Positions 1 to 7,220 of a stretch of 14,907 nucleotides of DNA are shown here, one piece after another. Source of the stretch: UBA1081 sp964495345. GTDB taxonomy: Bacteria > Bacillota > Clostridia > Oscillospirales > Acutalibacteraceae. Location: positions 1 to 14,907 of the forward strand of contig CAZBVV010000038.1 of NCBI GenBank assembly GCA_964495345.1. The letters run 5' to 3'. Position numbers and translations under genes: made by a program. The notes beneath the pieces were generated by a model, which saw only the letters and a list, made by a program, of their open reading frames with translations, was not told the origin of the DNA and ran no database searches. How positions within the stretch are numbered: position 1 is the first letter of the stretch; each line of letters starts with the position of its first letter.

Positions 1-365
1 TCTCTGTCGATTTTATCTGTTATTTCAGAAAGTGACAGAGTAACCTCGGGTGAATACAAAATATCAAATATAATAAAATGCAAGGTTATATCTCCGTCGG
101 TAAAGCTTTTTGATTTAAGCACACTGTAAAGCGGATTATGTGAAACCGAACGGCTGTCTATCGAAAGAAAAACATTCTTGCCTTTTTCACTCTGTCGAAA
201 GCCCATATATTCACCGAGATAGCTTTCTATTCTGCGGCGTTCGTTGTCATAGGAACGGGCACTCTTTTTATCATATTCTTCTCTGCTTTTAAAGCCGTAA
301 ACATAAAACTCTCTCATATAGTCACGGATTCGCTCAAAGTTTTTAATAAGCTCTGTGTAAGCCAT
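1..365 (-). CDS. Partial WYL-type winged-helix transcriptional regulator (N-terminal part)
   Basis: The frame is open from an ATG at 365-363 to the left edge of the window, giving about 121 residues. The protein starts MAYTELIKNFERIRDYMREF and continues with a highly charged stretch (KSREEYDKKSARSYDNERRR), then NVFLSIDSRS and FTDGDITLHF. From memory this matches the N-terminus of clostridial proteins annotated as WYL-domain regulators, in which a winged helix-turn-helix precedes the WYL ligand-sensing domain; the WYL part would lie outside the window. The start is fixed by a near-perfect ribosome site AAGGAGGTGA (371-380) five bases upstream and by a promoter at 390-418. The gene is divergent from the TOTE-like remnant at 793. 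WYL regulators often control defence loci, so a link is plausible but inferred. The family call is from recall, not a search. Confidence 0.62.
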   Translation of the reverse strand, partial: MAYTELIKNFERIRDYMREFYVYGFKSREEYDKKSARSYDNERRRIESYLGEYMGFRQSEKGKNVFLSIDSRSVSHNPLYSVLKSKSFTDGDITLHFIIFDILYSPEVTLSLSEITDKIDR

Positions 366-389
366 TGATTTCACCTCCTTGATGTATTT

Positions 390-418
390 ATTATAGCAAT
401 AATTCTTAAATTGTTCAA
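390..418 (-). promoter_or_regulatory. Sigma-A-type promoter of the WYL-type regulator gene
   Basis: Read on the minus strand, a -35 box TTGAAC (418-413) and a perfect -10 box TATAAT (395-390) are separated by 17 bases. Transcription would start near 383, leaving a leader of about 20 bases that contains the AAGGAGGTGA ribosome site. This is the best promoter in the window. Confidence 0.75.
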
Positions 419-449
419 CATAAAGAAATTTTTCTGCTTTTTTTCGTTT

Positions 450-478
450 TTGACACTATACTATTAGGTGAATTTTAT
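450..478 (+). promoter_or_regulatory. Possible plus-strand promoter
   Basis: TTGACA (450-455) lies 17 bases upstream of TTTTAT (473-478, four of six matches to the -10 consensus). No gene follows directly. A 21-codon reading frame starts at 477, but its ATG lies inside the -10 box and could not be read from this promoter. It may be a chance match or the promoter of something lost. Confidence 0.25.
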
Positions 479-532
479 GAATACTACAAACCAACTGTCA
501 GACAATACATATAACTCTTCAACTGTGTTCAC

Positions 533-553
533 TTGCATCTAAAAACGATGCAA
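533..553. repeat. Small inverted repeat (7-base-pair stem)
   Basis: TTGCATC (533-539) and GATGCAA (547-553) can pair around a seven-base loop. There is no T-run on either side, so it is not a convincing terminator. It could be an operator or chance. Confidence 0.3.
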
Positions 554-584
554 ACTAATCAAGCATCCCATTTTAGCTTAAAAC

Positions 585-683
585 TTATATAATCACCTTT
601 CATTCGCAAAATCGCGTCCTGCAAATTTTAAATTATTTCACCACAGGTGATTTTTGTCGGTACAAGAACATTTATATAATCAC
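585..683. repeat. 12-base direct repeat pair enclosing an inverted repeat
   Basis: TTATATAATCAC occurs exactly at 585-596 and again at 672-683, 87 bases apart. The first copy overlaps AATCACCT (591-598), which is the inverse of AGGTGATT (645-652). The arrangement lies between the regulator gene and the TOTE-like remnant and could be regulator binding sites or traces of a small mobile sequence. At this base composition a 12-base repeat is suggestive rather than decisive. Confidence 0.35.
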
Positions 684-739
684 AGTTAATATTTTGCAAA
701 AACATCAACATTAATACAAAACTTCTTTACATGATTTTA

Positions 740-767
740 TTGATTTAATTTCAAAGTCTGATATAAT
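740..767 (+). promoter_or_regulatory. Promoter of the TOTE-like gene remnant
   Basis: TTGATT (740-745) and TATAAT (762-767) are separated by 16 bases, so transcription would begin near 774. Because the ATG at 766 overlaps the -10 box, this promoter argues for a start at 793 (or 784), where an AAAGAG ribosome site (778-783) is suitably placed. Confidence 0.6.
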
Positions 768-792
768 GCTAATTAAGAAAGAGATGTATTAT

Positions 793-2368
793 ATGAAGGA
801 CGATTATTCAATTCTTCTACAAAAATACAACATTCTTTTGGAAGAAAATAAGCAATTAAAGACTGAGCTTGCACTTCTTAAAGGTGAAGATAGTCTTCCT
901 ATGCCTGTAACAGAAAATATTGAGCACATTTCCACATCATCTGTCAACCAACATAGTTCACCCGAAGAGAAAATTACCCTTTTTCGTTCTCTTTTCAAAG
1001 GCAGATAAGATGTGTTTGCACGCCGTTGGTACAGTAAGACTTTGGATAAAAGCGGCTATCAGCCTGTTTGCGAAAAAGAATGGATTGAAGAATTTTGCCA
1101 CAAGAAAAAGTTTAAGAGTTCTGCATGTCCTAACCGCAAACTGATGGCACTTACGGATAAGGATATTTACAGACATTTATCAGAAAAAGATTTATACGGC
1201 AGGGCTGTTGTCGGCATTTATCCGATGCTGCCAGACGAGACCTATCTTTTTTTCATTTGTCGCTTTTGATTAAGAAAACTTTAAATCGGATGTGGCTGCT
1301 TTCAGAAAGACTTGCGAAAAATTTGACATGCCTGTAGGTATTGAAATTTCCCGTTCAGGAAACGGTACTCATACCTGGATTTTTTTGCTGAGCCCGTATC
1401 AGCTTCAATTGCAAAAAAACTCGGTAGTGGAATACTGACAAAAACAATGGAGAAAAGTAATCTTTCTTTCAAGTCATACGACAGATTCTTTCCTAATCAG
1501 GATGCTATGCCGAAAGGCGGCTTCGGCAACCTTGTTGCTTTGCCACTACAGGGTAATGCAATGAAAAACGGCAATAGCTTATTTGTTGACGAAAACTTTA
1601 TTCCCTATCCCGACCAATGGAAATATCTTGGCAGTGTGCAGAAACTTTCACCTGAAAGAGTTGATGAATTGGTTAGCCTCCTATGTAAATCGGGTGATTT
1701 AGGTGAACTCATTTCCGATAAAGAAGATAAATCTTGGAAAAAAAACGGCTTGAACTAACAGCGGATAAGTATCCCGAAAGCATTAAAATAATACGCTCAA
1801 ATATGCTATACATATCCACAAAAGATTTAACTTCAGGTTTGATAAACAAAATAAAACGCTTGCCTGCATTTAAAAATCCGGATTTTTATCGCAGCCAGGC
1901 TATGAGACTTCCTATATATGACAAGGTTATTCTTCAATCGGATATAAGATAAAAATTGACAATGAGCATAGTGTAACTCCAGACCTGATTTATGACGGTA
2001 AGAGCTTTTATACAGTCTACTGTCAGGATATAAAATCTGCACATAATGAAGTTCTGATAGTCTGTCCGTTTATGAGGAAGAATAGAATAACACAGCTTTC
2101 AAAAGTTTTGATGCAAGCTATACAAAACGGAGCAAATGTTGCCATTATTACCCGACCACCTGCAGATTTTAAAGAGTCTGAACAAAGGGTGGTAAAAGAA
2201 AACACCGCCGTTTTACAAGACTTTGGTGTGAAAGTGATTTGCAAATCAGATTTTCATCAGAAATTTACTGTTATTGATAATCAGATTGTCTGGTACGGCA
2301 GTGTGAACTTTTTGATCTTCGGCACAAACGAAGAAAGCATAATGAGATTTGTGAGTTTTGATATATGA
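793..2368 (+). pseudogene. Decayed TOTE-type primase/helicase/nuclease gene, helicase part deleted
   Basis: Pieces in successive frames read as one protein. A short coiled coil (QKYNILLEENKQLKTELALL) is followed by a primase-like domain with ARRWYSKT, GYQPVCE, ACPNRKL, YGRAVVGIYPMLPDET, SRSGNGTHTWIF, SYDRFFPNQD and GGFGNLVALPLQG. These match, from recall, TOTE conflict-system proteins (archaeo-eukaryotic-primase-like domain, DEAD helicase, C-terminal nuclease). Lesions seen: TAA at 1006-1008; a frame change in the T7 run 1247-1253; TAA at 1271-1273; a frame change in the T7 run 1380-1386; a frame change in the A8 run 1738-1745; and an abrupt jump near 1926. After the jump the sequence reads as a PLD-like nuclease end (EVLIVCPFM, then FHQKFTVID and VWYGSVNF, i.e. 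the HxK motif). No Walker A or DEAD motif remains, so the helicase core was deleted. The remnant equals about 525 codons; intact relatives are, from memory, roughly twice that. Confidence 0.78.
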
Positions 2369-2400
2369 CCGATACTGTAATGTGAAAGGAAAACTAATGT

Positions 2401-2844
2401 ATGAAAAAAGATATTAATACTAAACTTGAAAAATTATCAAAAGAGGAACTCATTGATATTATAAACAAACTTTGTGTAATCCCTGATGTTGAAAAATCAT
2501 TAAAACTACTGCTTTGTCCCACAAAAAGAGATATTGATAAAGAACTGAGTTCGTTTGAAAGATGGTGTAACAGTGTGGCAAATAATCCTTGTTCAGAAAA
2601 AGCAGAAAACGGATTGTATACATCTGCTTCTTTATTGTGGAGAGCTGTTGATTCACTTGATGCAAAAACTGCCGCAGGGGTTTTGTATGAAATGCATAAT
2701 CTGACAAGTGATATAACTGAGTTCAGCGATGCTGCTGTAGACATTGATTGCAGTTGTTGTTCTGATTTGGAATTTTTGCTTGAAAATAACGCAGATGATT
2801 TTTCAAAAGAAGAAATAGACAGATACACATACATTCTTAATTAA
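2401..2844 (+). CDS. Small acidic helical protein of unknown function
   Basis: An intact 147-residue frame starts at an ATG ten bases after a GAAAGGA ribosome site. The upstream ATG at 2397 is excluded because it meets a stop after six codons. The protein has no signal peptide or membrane segment and is probably cytoplasmic. It begins with an amphipathic stretch (LEKLSKEELIDIINKLC) and continues with predicted helices containing ERWCNSVANNP, SASLLWRAVDSLDAKTAAG and a CSCC cluster near residues 116-119. I do not recognise the family. It lies 32 bases after the end of the broken TOTE-like gene, in the same direction, and ends before an intrinsic terminator, so it was probably co-transcribed with that gene. 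It has outlived its neighbour without lesions. An overlapping minus-strand frame of similar length (2394-2834) lacks a ribosome site and is taken as a shadow. Confidence 0.65.
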   Translation: MKKDINTKLEKLSKEELIDIINKLCVIPDVEKSLKLLLCPTKRDIDKELSSFERWCNSVANNPCSEKAENGLYTSASLLWRAVDSLDAKTAAGVLYEMHNLTSDITEFSDAAVDIDCSCCSDLEFLLENNADDFSKEEIDRYTYILN

Positions 2845-2860
2845 TTCATCTTACCCTTCG

Positions 2861-2884
2861 TGGTGTCGGTTTTTGCCGACACCA
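2861..2884. repeat. Strong hairpin just after the small gene
   Basis: TGGTGTCGG (2861-2869) pairs perfectly with CCGACACCA (2876-2884) around a six-base loop. There is no T-run on either side, so it is not a canonical terminator. It could stabilise the 3' end of the transcript or act together with the terminator 45 bases further on. Confidence 0.5.
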
Positions 2885-2929
2885 TGCAGATAAATCAACA
2901 TATGTAAAATTAATTTTTGAATATGATTT

Positions 2930-2970
2930 AAGCCAACTCACATCTAACATGAGTTGGCTTTGTTGTATTT
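2930..2970 (+). terminator. Intrinsic terminator of the left plus-strand unit
   Basis: AAGCCAACTCA (2930-2940) pairs with TGAGTTGGCTT (2950-2960) to give an 11-base-pair stem and a nine-base loop, followed on the plus strand by the T-rich tail TGTTGTATTT. On the minus strand the tail is less T-rich, so it may also serve weakly as the end of the large minus-strand operon, whose last stop codon is about 100 bases away. Confidence 0.7.
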
Positions 2971-3012
2971 ATCAGAGCAATTTAAATTAACACCTTTTGA
3001 AGGAGAATTATA

Positions 3013-3084
3013 ATGAAGAATGGAAATAGAATCAAAGTTCATTATTTGCATCATTACAAACATATTTTTAAGTCACTTTTATAA
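3013..3084 (+). other. Short 23-codon reading frame with a strong ribosome site; possible truncated gene start
   Basis: GAAGGAG (2998-3004) lies eight bases before an ATG at 3013 that opens a 23-residue frame beginning MKNGNRIKVH and ending in TAA at 3082-3084. It lies after a terminator, has no evident promoter, and its end overlaps the last bases of the minus-strand gene ending at 3068. The good ribosome site with a tiny product suggests the 5' stub of a gene whose remainder was replaced when the ABC cassette arrived, but chance is quite possible. Confidence 0.25.
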
Positions 3085-4078
3085 TTATTTCGGAATTTTT
3101 ACCGTTGAACACAAATCCCAACCTTGTTTCATTCGGAATATAGTAGTATATTTTCCCTTCCGATACTGTCCAATAATCCGATTTTATATCGCAAATTTTA
3201 ACGACCGAATCTAAATTTACAAGAAAAATCGTTCCGTTGTTATCACTTACATAGATTTTTTCGTCATCGCACTTTATGCTTTTTGGTGCAAAATCACACA
3301 CTTTAGTTTCTTTTTTACCCTCATAATCGGTTTCATACAGCTCCGAGTTATAAACATAATAAATACTTTCATTTGTAATATAAAAATCGTCAATTATTTT
3401 ATTTAACACATACTCAAAGGTTTTATCAGTTTTATTGAATCTGATAAGTTCTCCGAAAAAATTAAGAAAGAAAATATGCTCATTTGTTTCGGCAATTTTA
3501 TCCATATCATTATAAATTCCGTATTCTTCCTCTTTGTCGAATTCTGAAAGATACTCCCTTGTTTGTTTTGCCGAATGTACACCTGTCGAATTAACCCAAA
3601 AACTGCCGGCATTCATATACGAATAAACATCCTTACTGTCTAAAACAATGCCGAGAATATTATGAACACCTAAAAAGCCGGAGGTATCGTTTACGGAATT
3701 TTCACTTTTCAGTTTGACTTTTTCATATGTATCAAGATTAATGGAATAATAGGTTCTGCCACCGGTCTGCTCCATACAGGTATAGACCAGATTGTTTTCT
3801 TCCGCACCTAATAAAAACGGTAAGTTCTTTTTTGCATCAAATGCAGAATCAGCAAGGATATGATAATCGGTCAGATCCTTGCTGCAAACAATGTGTGTAT
3901 CAGGAACTACAAACACCGTAATATAATCCTTCAGCACAATAAACGTCATTGCATTCCCTCTGCCGAAGTAATTGTATATACCAAGATCGGGCATTTCAGG
4001 TTCTGTGGAAACAAAAAACACAAAGCAACAGGAGAAGATTACAAGCAAAGACAAAATAAAGCACAAAAATTTCTTCAT
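3068..4078 (-). CDS. Exported, membrane-anchored beta-propeller-like protein, cassette copy 2
   Basis: This 336-residue protein has a hydrophobic N-terminus (about residues 4-24) after MKK, then a long outside domain. The start ATG directly follows the stop codon of the upstream permease, with an AAAGGCGG ribosome site inside that gene's end. The C-terminal half has repeated strand-turn units, such as DDFYITNESIYYVYNSELYE, IKCDDEKIYVSDNNGTIFLV and WTVSEGKIYYYIPNET, which resemble DUF5050/propeller-like repeats; this is a shape-based call. A Cys pair at residues 17-18 is a poor lipobox match and its paralogue lacks it, so a membrane anchor is more likely than a lipoprotein. It is homologous to the protein at 8403-9401: both have the conserved start P.xP..xIYNY, the LADSxFD segment, and FFGEL(I/V)RF in the middle. 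It probably binds something outside the cell near the transporter. Confidence 0.75.
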   Translation of the reverse strand: MKKFLCFILSLLVIFSCCFVFFVSTEPEMPDLGIYNYFGRGNAMTFIVLKDYITVFVVPDTHIVCSKDLTDYHILADSAFDAKKNLPFLLGAEENNLVYTCMEQTGGRTYYSINLDTYEKVKLKSENSVNDTSGFLGVHNILGIVLDSKDVYSYMNAGSFWVNSTGVHSAKQTREYLSEFDKEEEYGIYNDMDKIAETNEHIFFLNFFGELIRFNKTDKTFEYVLNKIIDDFYITNESIYYVYNSELYETDYEGKKETKVCDFAPKSIKCDDEKIYVSDNNGTIFLVNLDSVVKICDIKSDYWTVSEGKIYYYIPNETRLGFVFNGKNSEIIIKVT

Positions 4079-5188
4079 TTAACGCACCGCCTTTCTTTTG
4101 CCCCAAAGTAATCTGTTTATCACACACAGCAAGAAAAGTAATACAAATATTCCCGAAAAGTACAATATCAGTTGCATTGGTGTAAATGATTTTATTGATG
4201 TATCTTCGGTGAGAGTTGTCATAATACTGGCGGTTTCCGACATGGAAAAATAACCGTTTCCCGAAAGGAGTGACGACGGGAGGGGTAGCATATATTTTTC
4301 CCAGACATCCGTCAGTATATAGCCCGGTATATATACAGATATAACTCCTGCAAAAATGGTATAAAGTGAGGAACGACACAACTGACCTATCAGCATTGTA
4401 AGAAGTGCGAGATAAATATAACCCCCAGTCTTGATTAGGCAGATATAAAAATACCCTTCGAAAAGTGTCAGATTCCACGGTGAAAAAGAAAAAATTCCTG
4501 AAAAGTTAAGTGGATTATTAAAACCTTCAAGGTTAAAAAACACCTTCGCAATCATAAACCTACCCGCAAAAACAACAGCCGAAAAAATAAATGAAATCAA
4601 TACTGCCGTGATAATCTGTACCGATATTAAAAATGATTTCCCTTTTTTTAATGTATATTTGAGCTGATTTGTACCCGTTTCATCATCGTAAACAGTCAAT
4701 GCGATAACCATCATAACCACGGAAATCACAAGAAGAAAATCGATACCACCGTAGCCGAAAAGCACATCCCATATATGTGAATCAGCAAGGCTTATGCCGG
4801 AATTCACGGCATTGTAATATGATGCCACAAAGTTAAAAAATCCATCTTCACCCTTTGTATCTTCCCGTATTTTTTTAAGACCGGATTTGTATTCATCGAG
4901 AGTGATTTTTCCTTCGAGGTATTCGCTTCTTATTTCATTTTTAAGAGCATCCGACCGTCTTGTTGATTCAATAAGGTGTTCTATTTTTTCTCTTTTTTCC
5001 TGAGTCAGCTCACCACCGTATTCGTTCATATATTGATTGTAAACATTGAGAGAGTCAGCATCCATAACCGTGCTTTTCTTAAATGACGAAAAAGCCCCTA
5101 CGGATTCAAGCAGGAGAACAGCGATGAACAAAACAAGAAGTTTTCTTTTTATAAAAACCTTATAAATCTCATTTAAAAATATTTTCAT
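4079..5188 (-). CDS. ABC-2 type transporter permease B, cassette copy 2
   Basis: This 369-residue membrane protein has about six predicted membrane segments, near residues 17-34, 149-167, 187-211, 246-270, 274-292 and 338-360. Between the first two lies a charged extracytoplasmic loop of about 115 residues, which contains GELTQE at 59-64, the same hexapeptide at almost the same place as in the adjacent permease. A cytoplasmic stretch after the second segment (VYDDETGTNQLKYTLKKGKS) fits the ABC-2 coupling region (acidic residues, Gly, then basic residues). The start ATG overlaps the stop codon of the upstream permease by 4 bases. With that permease and the 288-residue ATPase it should form a heterodimeric transporter. 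The substrate is unknown. Proteins of this architecture are common in lantibiotic and bacitracin-type resistance and export systems. The closest relative here is 9414-10523, of identical length. Confidence 0.88.
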   Translation of the reverse strand: MKIFLNEIYKVFIKRKLLVLFIAVLLLESVGAFSSFKKSTVMDADSLNVYNQYMNEYGGELTQEKREKIEHLIESTRRSDALKNEIRSEYLEGKITLDEYKSGLKKIREDTKGEDGFFNFVASYYNAVNSGISLADSHIWDVLFGYGGIDFLLVISVVMMVIALTVYDDETGTNQLKYTLKKGKSFLISVQIITAVLISFIFSAVVFAGRFMIAKVFFNLEGFNNPLNFSGIFSFSPWNLTLFEGYFYICLIKTGGYIYLALLTMLIGQLCRSSLYTIFAGVISVYIPGYILTDVWEKYMLPLPSSLLSGNGYFSMSETASIMTTLTEDTSIKSFTPMQLILYFSGIFVLLFLLCVINRLLWGKRKAVR

Positions 5189-6357
5189 TTTGCCTTCCTC
5201 CTTGCATTTGAATTATTAAGAAGGCATACCGTAACAGACAGTGCGATTGCAAAGAAAATTGAGCATATCAGCACAACGGCAAACTTAAATACAGGTTCAC
5301 CGAAAATATTAATCACATTGAATTCGGCAAACATATTTCTGTTCGTCAGGAGATTTACCGGGTTTATAATATTTATGTAATCAAGCATTCGTGAGCTGTA
5401 AGCACTCATAAACATAAGCAGAACAAGAACTATAAAATCTGCCGCAAACACCATATAGCTTTTATCAAAAAGAGATGAAAGAACGGATGATATAAATGAA
5501 AATATAATGAATCCGAAAATTTTAATAGTGCATGTCAAAAGCAAAAATCCGCATACGGATATATTAAGAGGAGTATATTCAAAAGAAGGAATGGCGTAAA
5601 CAGGAGAAAATATGCCTCTGAGCCTTAAGCAACAAAGAAATATAAGAAAATCACATACAAAAAACACAATGCATACGAAAAGAGTGAAAATCGCTGCAGC
5701 CGTTTGCTTTGCAAGACTTAATTTTATTCTGCCATTTTTACTGCTTCGGATGACAGAGAGCATCCCTTTTTCCTTTTCACCCGAAAAAAGCGAAGCCGTG
5801 CCGAGGAAAATAATCATCAAAATCAAAAAGGATGAAAAATCATAGGAAAAATATGTGCCGAAGGCTTCCGTATTATAGAAACTGTCAATGCTTCGTTCCG
5901 AATAAGTCTTTTCAACAAGCAAGGCTTCCTTCAAAAGATAATTATTGTCTGCATTTTTTAAAACGGTTTTTTGCATATCGTTTATTTCCAGCAATTCATC
6001 AATTTTGTCGCCGTATTGATATGCGTTTTTCATTTTCACAAGCATTTCTTCGGTAATTTGCAAATCGCCGTCAGCGTTAATGTAATAGTACTCAAGGGGG
6101 TTACCCGTTTCGGCTGAAATCAACAACTCATTTTTATAATCAAGCAATATGTTGATTCTTTCCTGGGTTAACTCACCTTCGGCAAGCTTATATATTTGCC
6201 ATTCCGCTTCAAAATAATCCCTACTGTAATTTTTATGATACTTATCATATGTGCTGTAAATATTAAAAGCATTTGCACAAAGAAGTATCATGATAACGAA
6301 AAACAAAAATCTTCTTGTGAAAATTTTTTTCAATTCATAACGGAATAAATCTTTCAT
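5185..6357 (-). CDS. ABC-2 type transporter permease A, cassette copy 2
   Basis: This 390-residue membrane protein begins MKDLFRYELKKIFTRRF, the basic amphipathic start typical of ABC-2 permeases. Membrane segments are predicted near residues 17-34, 173-192, 219-243, 264-295, 301-319 and 355-380. Residues 35-172 form a large outside loop rich in charged and aromatic residues, with GELTQE at 61-66. The coupling motif after the second segment is clear: FSGEKEKGMLSVIRSSKNGR (191-210), matching the ABC-2 pattern of acidic residues, Gly and a terminal Arg. The start overlaps the ATPase stop by 4 bases, and GGAGAGGT upstream is the ribosome site. It is the partner of the permease starting at 5188 and shares the loop motif, so the two permeases probably arose from one ancestor. 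Its paralogue is 10520-11701. Confidence 0.9.
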   Translation of the reverse strand: MKDLFRYELKKIFTRRFLFFVIMILLCANAFNIYSTYDKYHKNYSRDYFEAEWQIYKLAEGELTQERINILLDYKNELLISAETGNPLEYYYINADGDLQITEEMLVKMKNAYQYGDKIDELLEINDMQKTVLKNADNNYLLKEALLVEKTYSERSIDSFYNTEAFGTYFSYDFSSFLILMIIFLGTASLFSGEKEKGMLSVIRSSKNGRIKLSLAKQTAAAIFTLFVCIVFFVCDFLIFLCCLRLRGIFSPVYAIPSFEYTPLNISVCGFLLLTCTIKIFGFIIFSFISSVLSSLFDKSYMVFAADFIVLVLLMFMSAYSSRMLDYINIINPVNLLTNRNMFAEFNVINIFGEPVFKFAVVLICSIFFAIALSVTVCLLNNSNARRKAK

Positions 6358-7220
6358 AATGTTACCTCTCCGGCATGGTAAAGAAAAACATCTTCAAGAG
6401 TAGGCGTTGCCTGCCTTGCATACTTACCCGGTTGCTTGTCGGATACAATTCTGACTATGTATTTGTCTTTCGTCTTGTGAATGTTACTTACCTTAAAACG
6501 GGTTACAACCTTATCAACATACTCACTCGGAACAGCTACACGCCAGACGCAGTTTTTGATTTCATTGCATAAAATTTCGGGAGGATCATTCCGGCAAACT
6601 TCACCCTTGTGTAATAAAATAACTCTGTTTGCTATGTATTCGATATCCGGCACAATATGAGTTGCGAGAATAACCGTTCTGTTTTCCGCTATTGATGAAA
6701 TCAGATTTCTCAGCCTTATTCGCTCGGTAGGGTCAAGACCTGCGGTGGGTTCATCAAGAATGAGTATTTCAGGATTATTAAGAAGTGCCTGTGCAATGCC
6801 GATTCTTTGAAGCATACCACCTGAAAATGCACCGAGCTTCATGTCTTTTGATTCGGTTAAATTTACAAGTGACAACAATTCATCTGTTTTTGCATTTACA
6901 TTCTTTTTGATACCCTTTAATGCTGCAATGTATTTAAGAAATTCGCAGGCAGTATAATTTTTATAAAACTTCGGTGTCTGGGGCATGTAGCCGAGAGTAT
7001 CAAGATAACCTGATTTTTTGTCCCGAATATCCATTCCGTTGTAAAGCACCTGACCGCTTGTCTGTGCAAGCGATGTTACCATAATATTAAGCAGAGTTGA
7101 CTTGCCTGCACCGTTTTCACCGAGCAAGCCGTAAATACCGTTTTCGAGCGTAAGAGAAACATTCTTCAATGCTTCCTTTTTGCCGTAATTTTTGCCGATA
7201 TTTTTTATTTCAATGCTCAT
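6354..7220 (-). CDS. ABC transporter ATP-binding protein, cassette copy 2
   Basis: This 288-residue cytoplasmic ATPase would power the two permeases encoded directly after it. All nucleotide-binding motifs are intact: Walker A GENGAGKST (34-42), Q-loop in MPQTPKFY (Gln 81), signature AFSGGMLQR (131-139, SGGM in place of SGGQ), Walker B ILILDE (152-157), D-loop GLD (161-163) and H-loop His 188 in ATHIVPD. The C-terminal 80 residues form the accessory domain usual in drug and peptide ABC ATPases and end in LEDVFLYHAGE. The start ATG overlaps the lipoprotein stop (ATGA), with GAGGG upstream. An ungapped hand comparison with the paralogue at 11698-12564 gives about 79 differences in 288 residues (about 73 percent identity), the best conserved pair in the duplication. 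Confidence 0.96.
   Translation of the reverse strand: MSIEIKNIGKNYGKKEALKNVSLTLENGIYGLLGENGAGKSTLLNIMVTSLAQTSGQVLYNGMDIRDKKSGYLDTLGYMPQTPKFYKNYTACEFLKYIAALKGIKKNVNAKTDELLSLVNLTESKDMKLGAFSGGMLQRIGIAQALLNNPEILILDEPTAGLDPTERIRLRNLISSIAENRTVILATHIVPDIEYIANRVILLHKGEVCRNDPPEILCNEIKNCVWRVAVPSEYVDKVVTRFKVSNIHKTKDKYIVRIVSDKQPGKYARQATPTLEDVFLYHAGEVTL

Larger units (their letters stand above)
366..792. other. Non-coding interval between divergent genes, with small repeats and weak promoter-like signals
   Basis: No convincing gene is present. The interval holds the minus-strand promoter at 390-418, a plus-strand promoter-like pair (TTGACA 450-455, TTTTAT 473-478, 17-base spacer), a 7-base-pair hairpin (533-539 with 547-553), an exact 12-base direct repeat TTATATAATCAC (585-596 and 672-683), an 8-base inverted repeat AATCACCT/AGGTGATT (591-598 and 645-652), and the plus-strand promoter at 740-767. 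Its length is large for a simple divergent promoter region, so decayed sequence may be present. Confidence 0.5.

Noticed and set aside
477..542. A 21-codon frame beginning MNTTNQLSDN with AGGTGA upstream
   Set aside because: Its ATG lies inside the candidate -10 box, it resembles nothing I know, and its length is within chance expectation.
766..792. ATG at 766 as start of the TOTE-like gene
   Set aside because: It overlaps the -10 box of the only good promoter there, while 793 has a ribosome site and gives the expected N-terminal coiled coil.
2394..2834. A 146-codon minus-strand frame opposite the small gene at 2401-2844
   Set aside because: It has no ribosome site, its composition is Ser/Phe-rich as expected for an antisense shadow, and the plus-strand frame has both a ribosome site and a following terminator.
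3996..4478. A 160-codon minus-strand frame across the end of one permease gene
   Set aside because: It overlaps two well-supported genes in another frame and has no start signal; it is a shadow.
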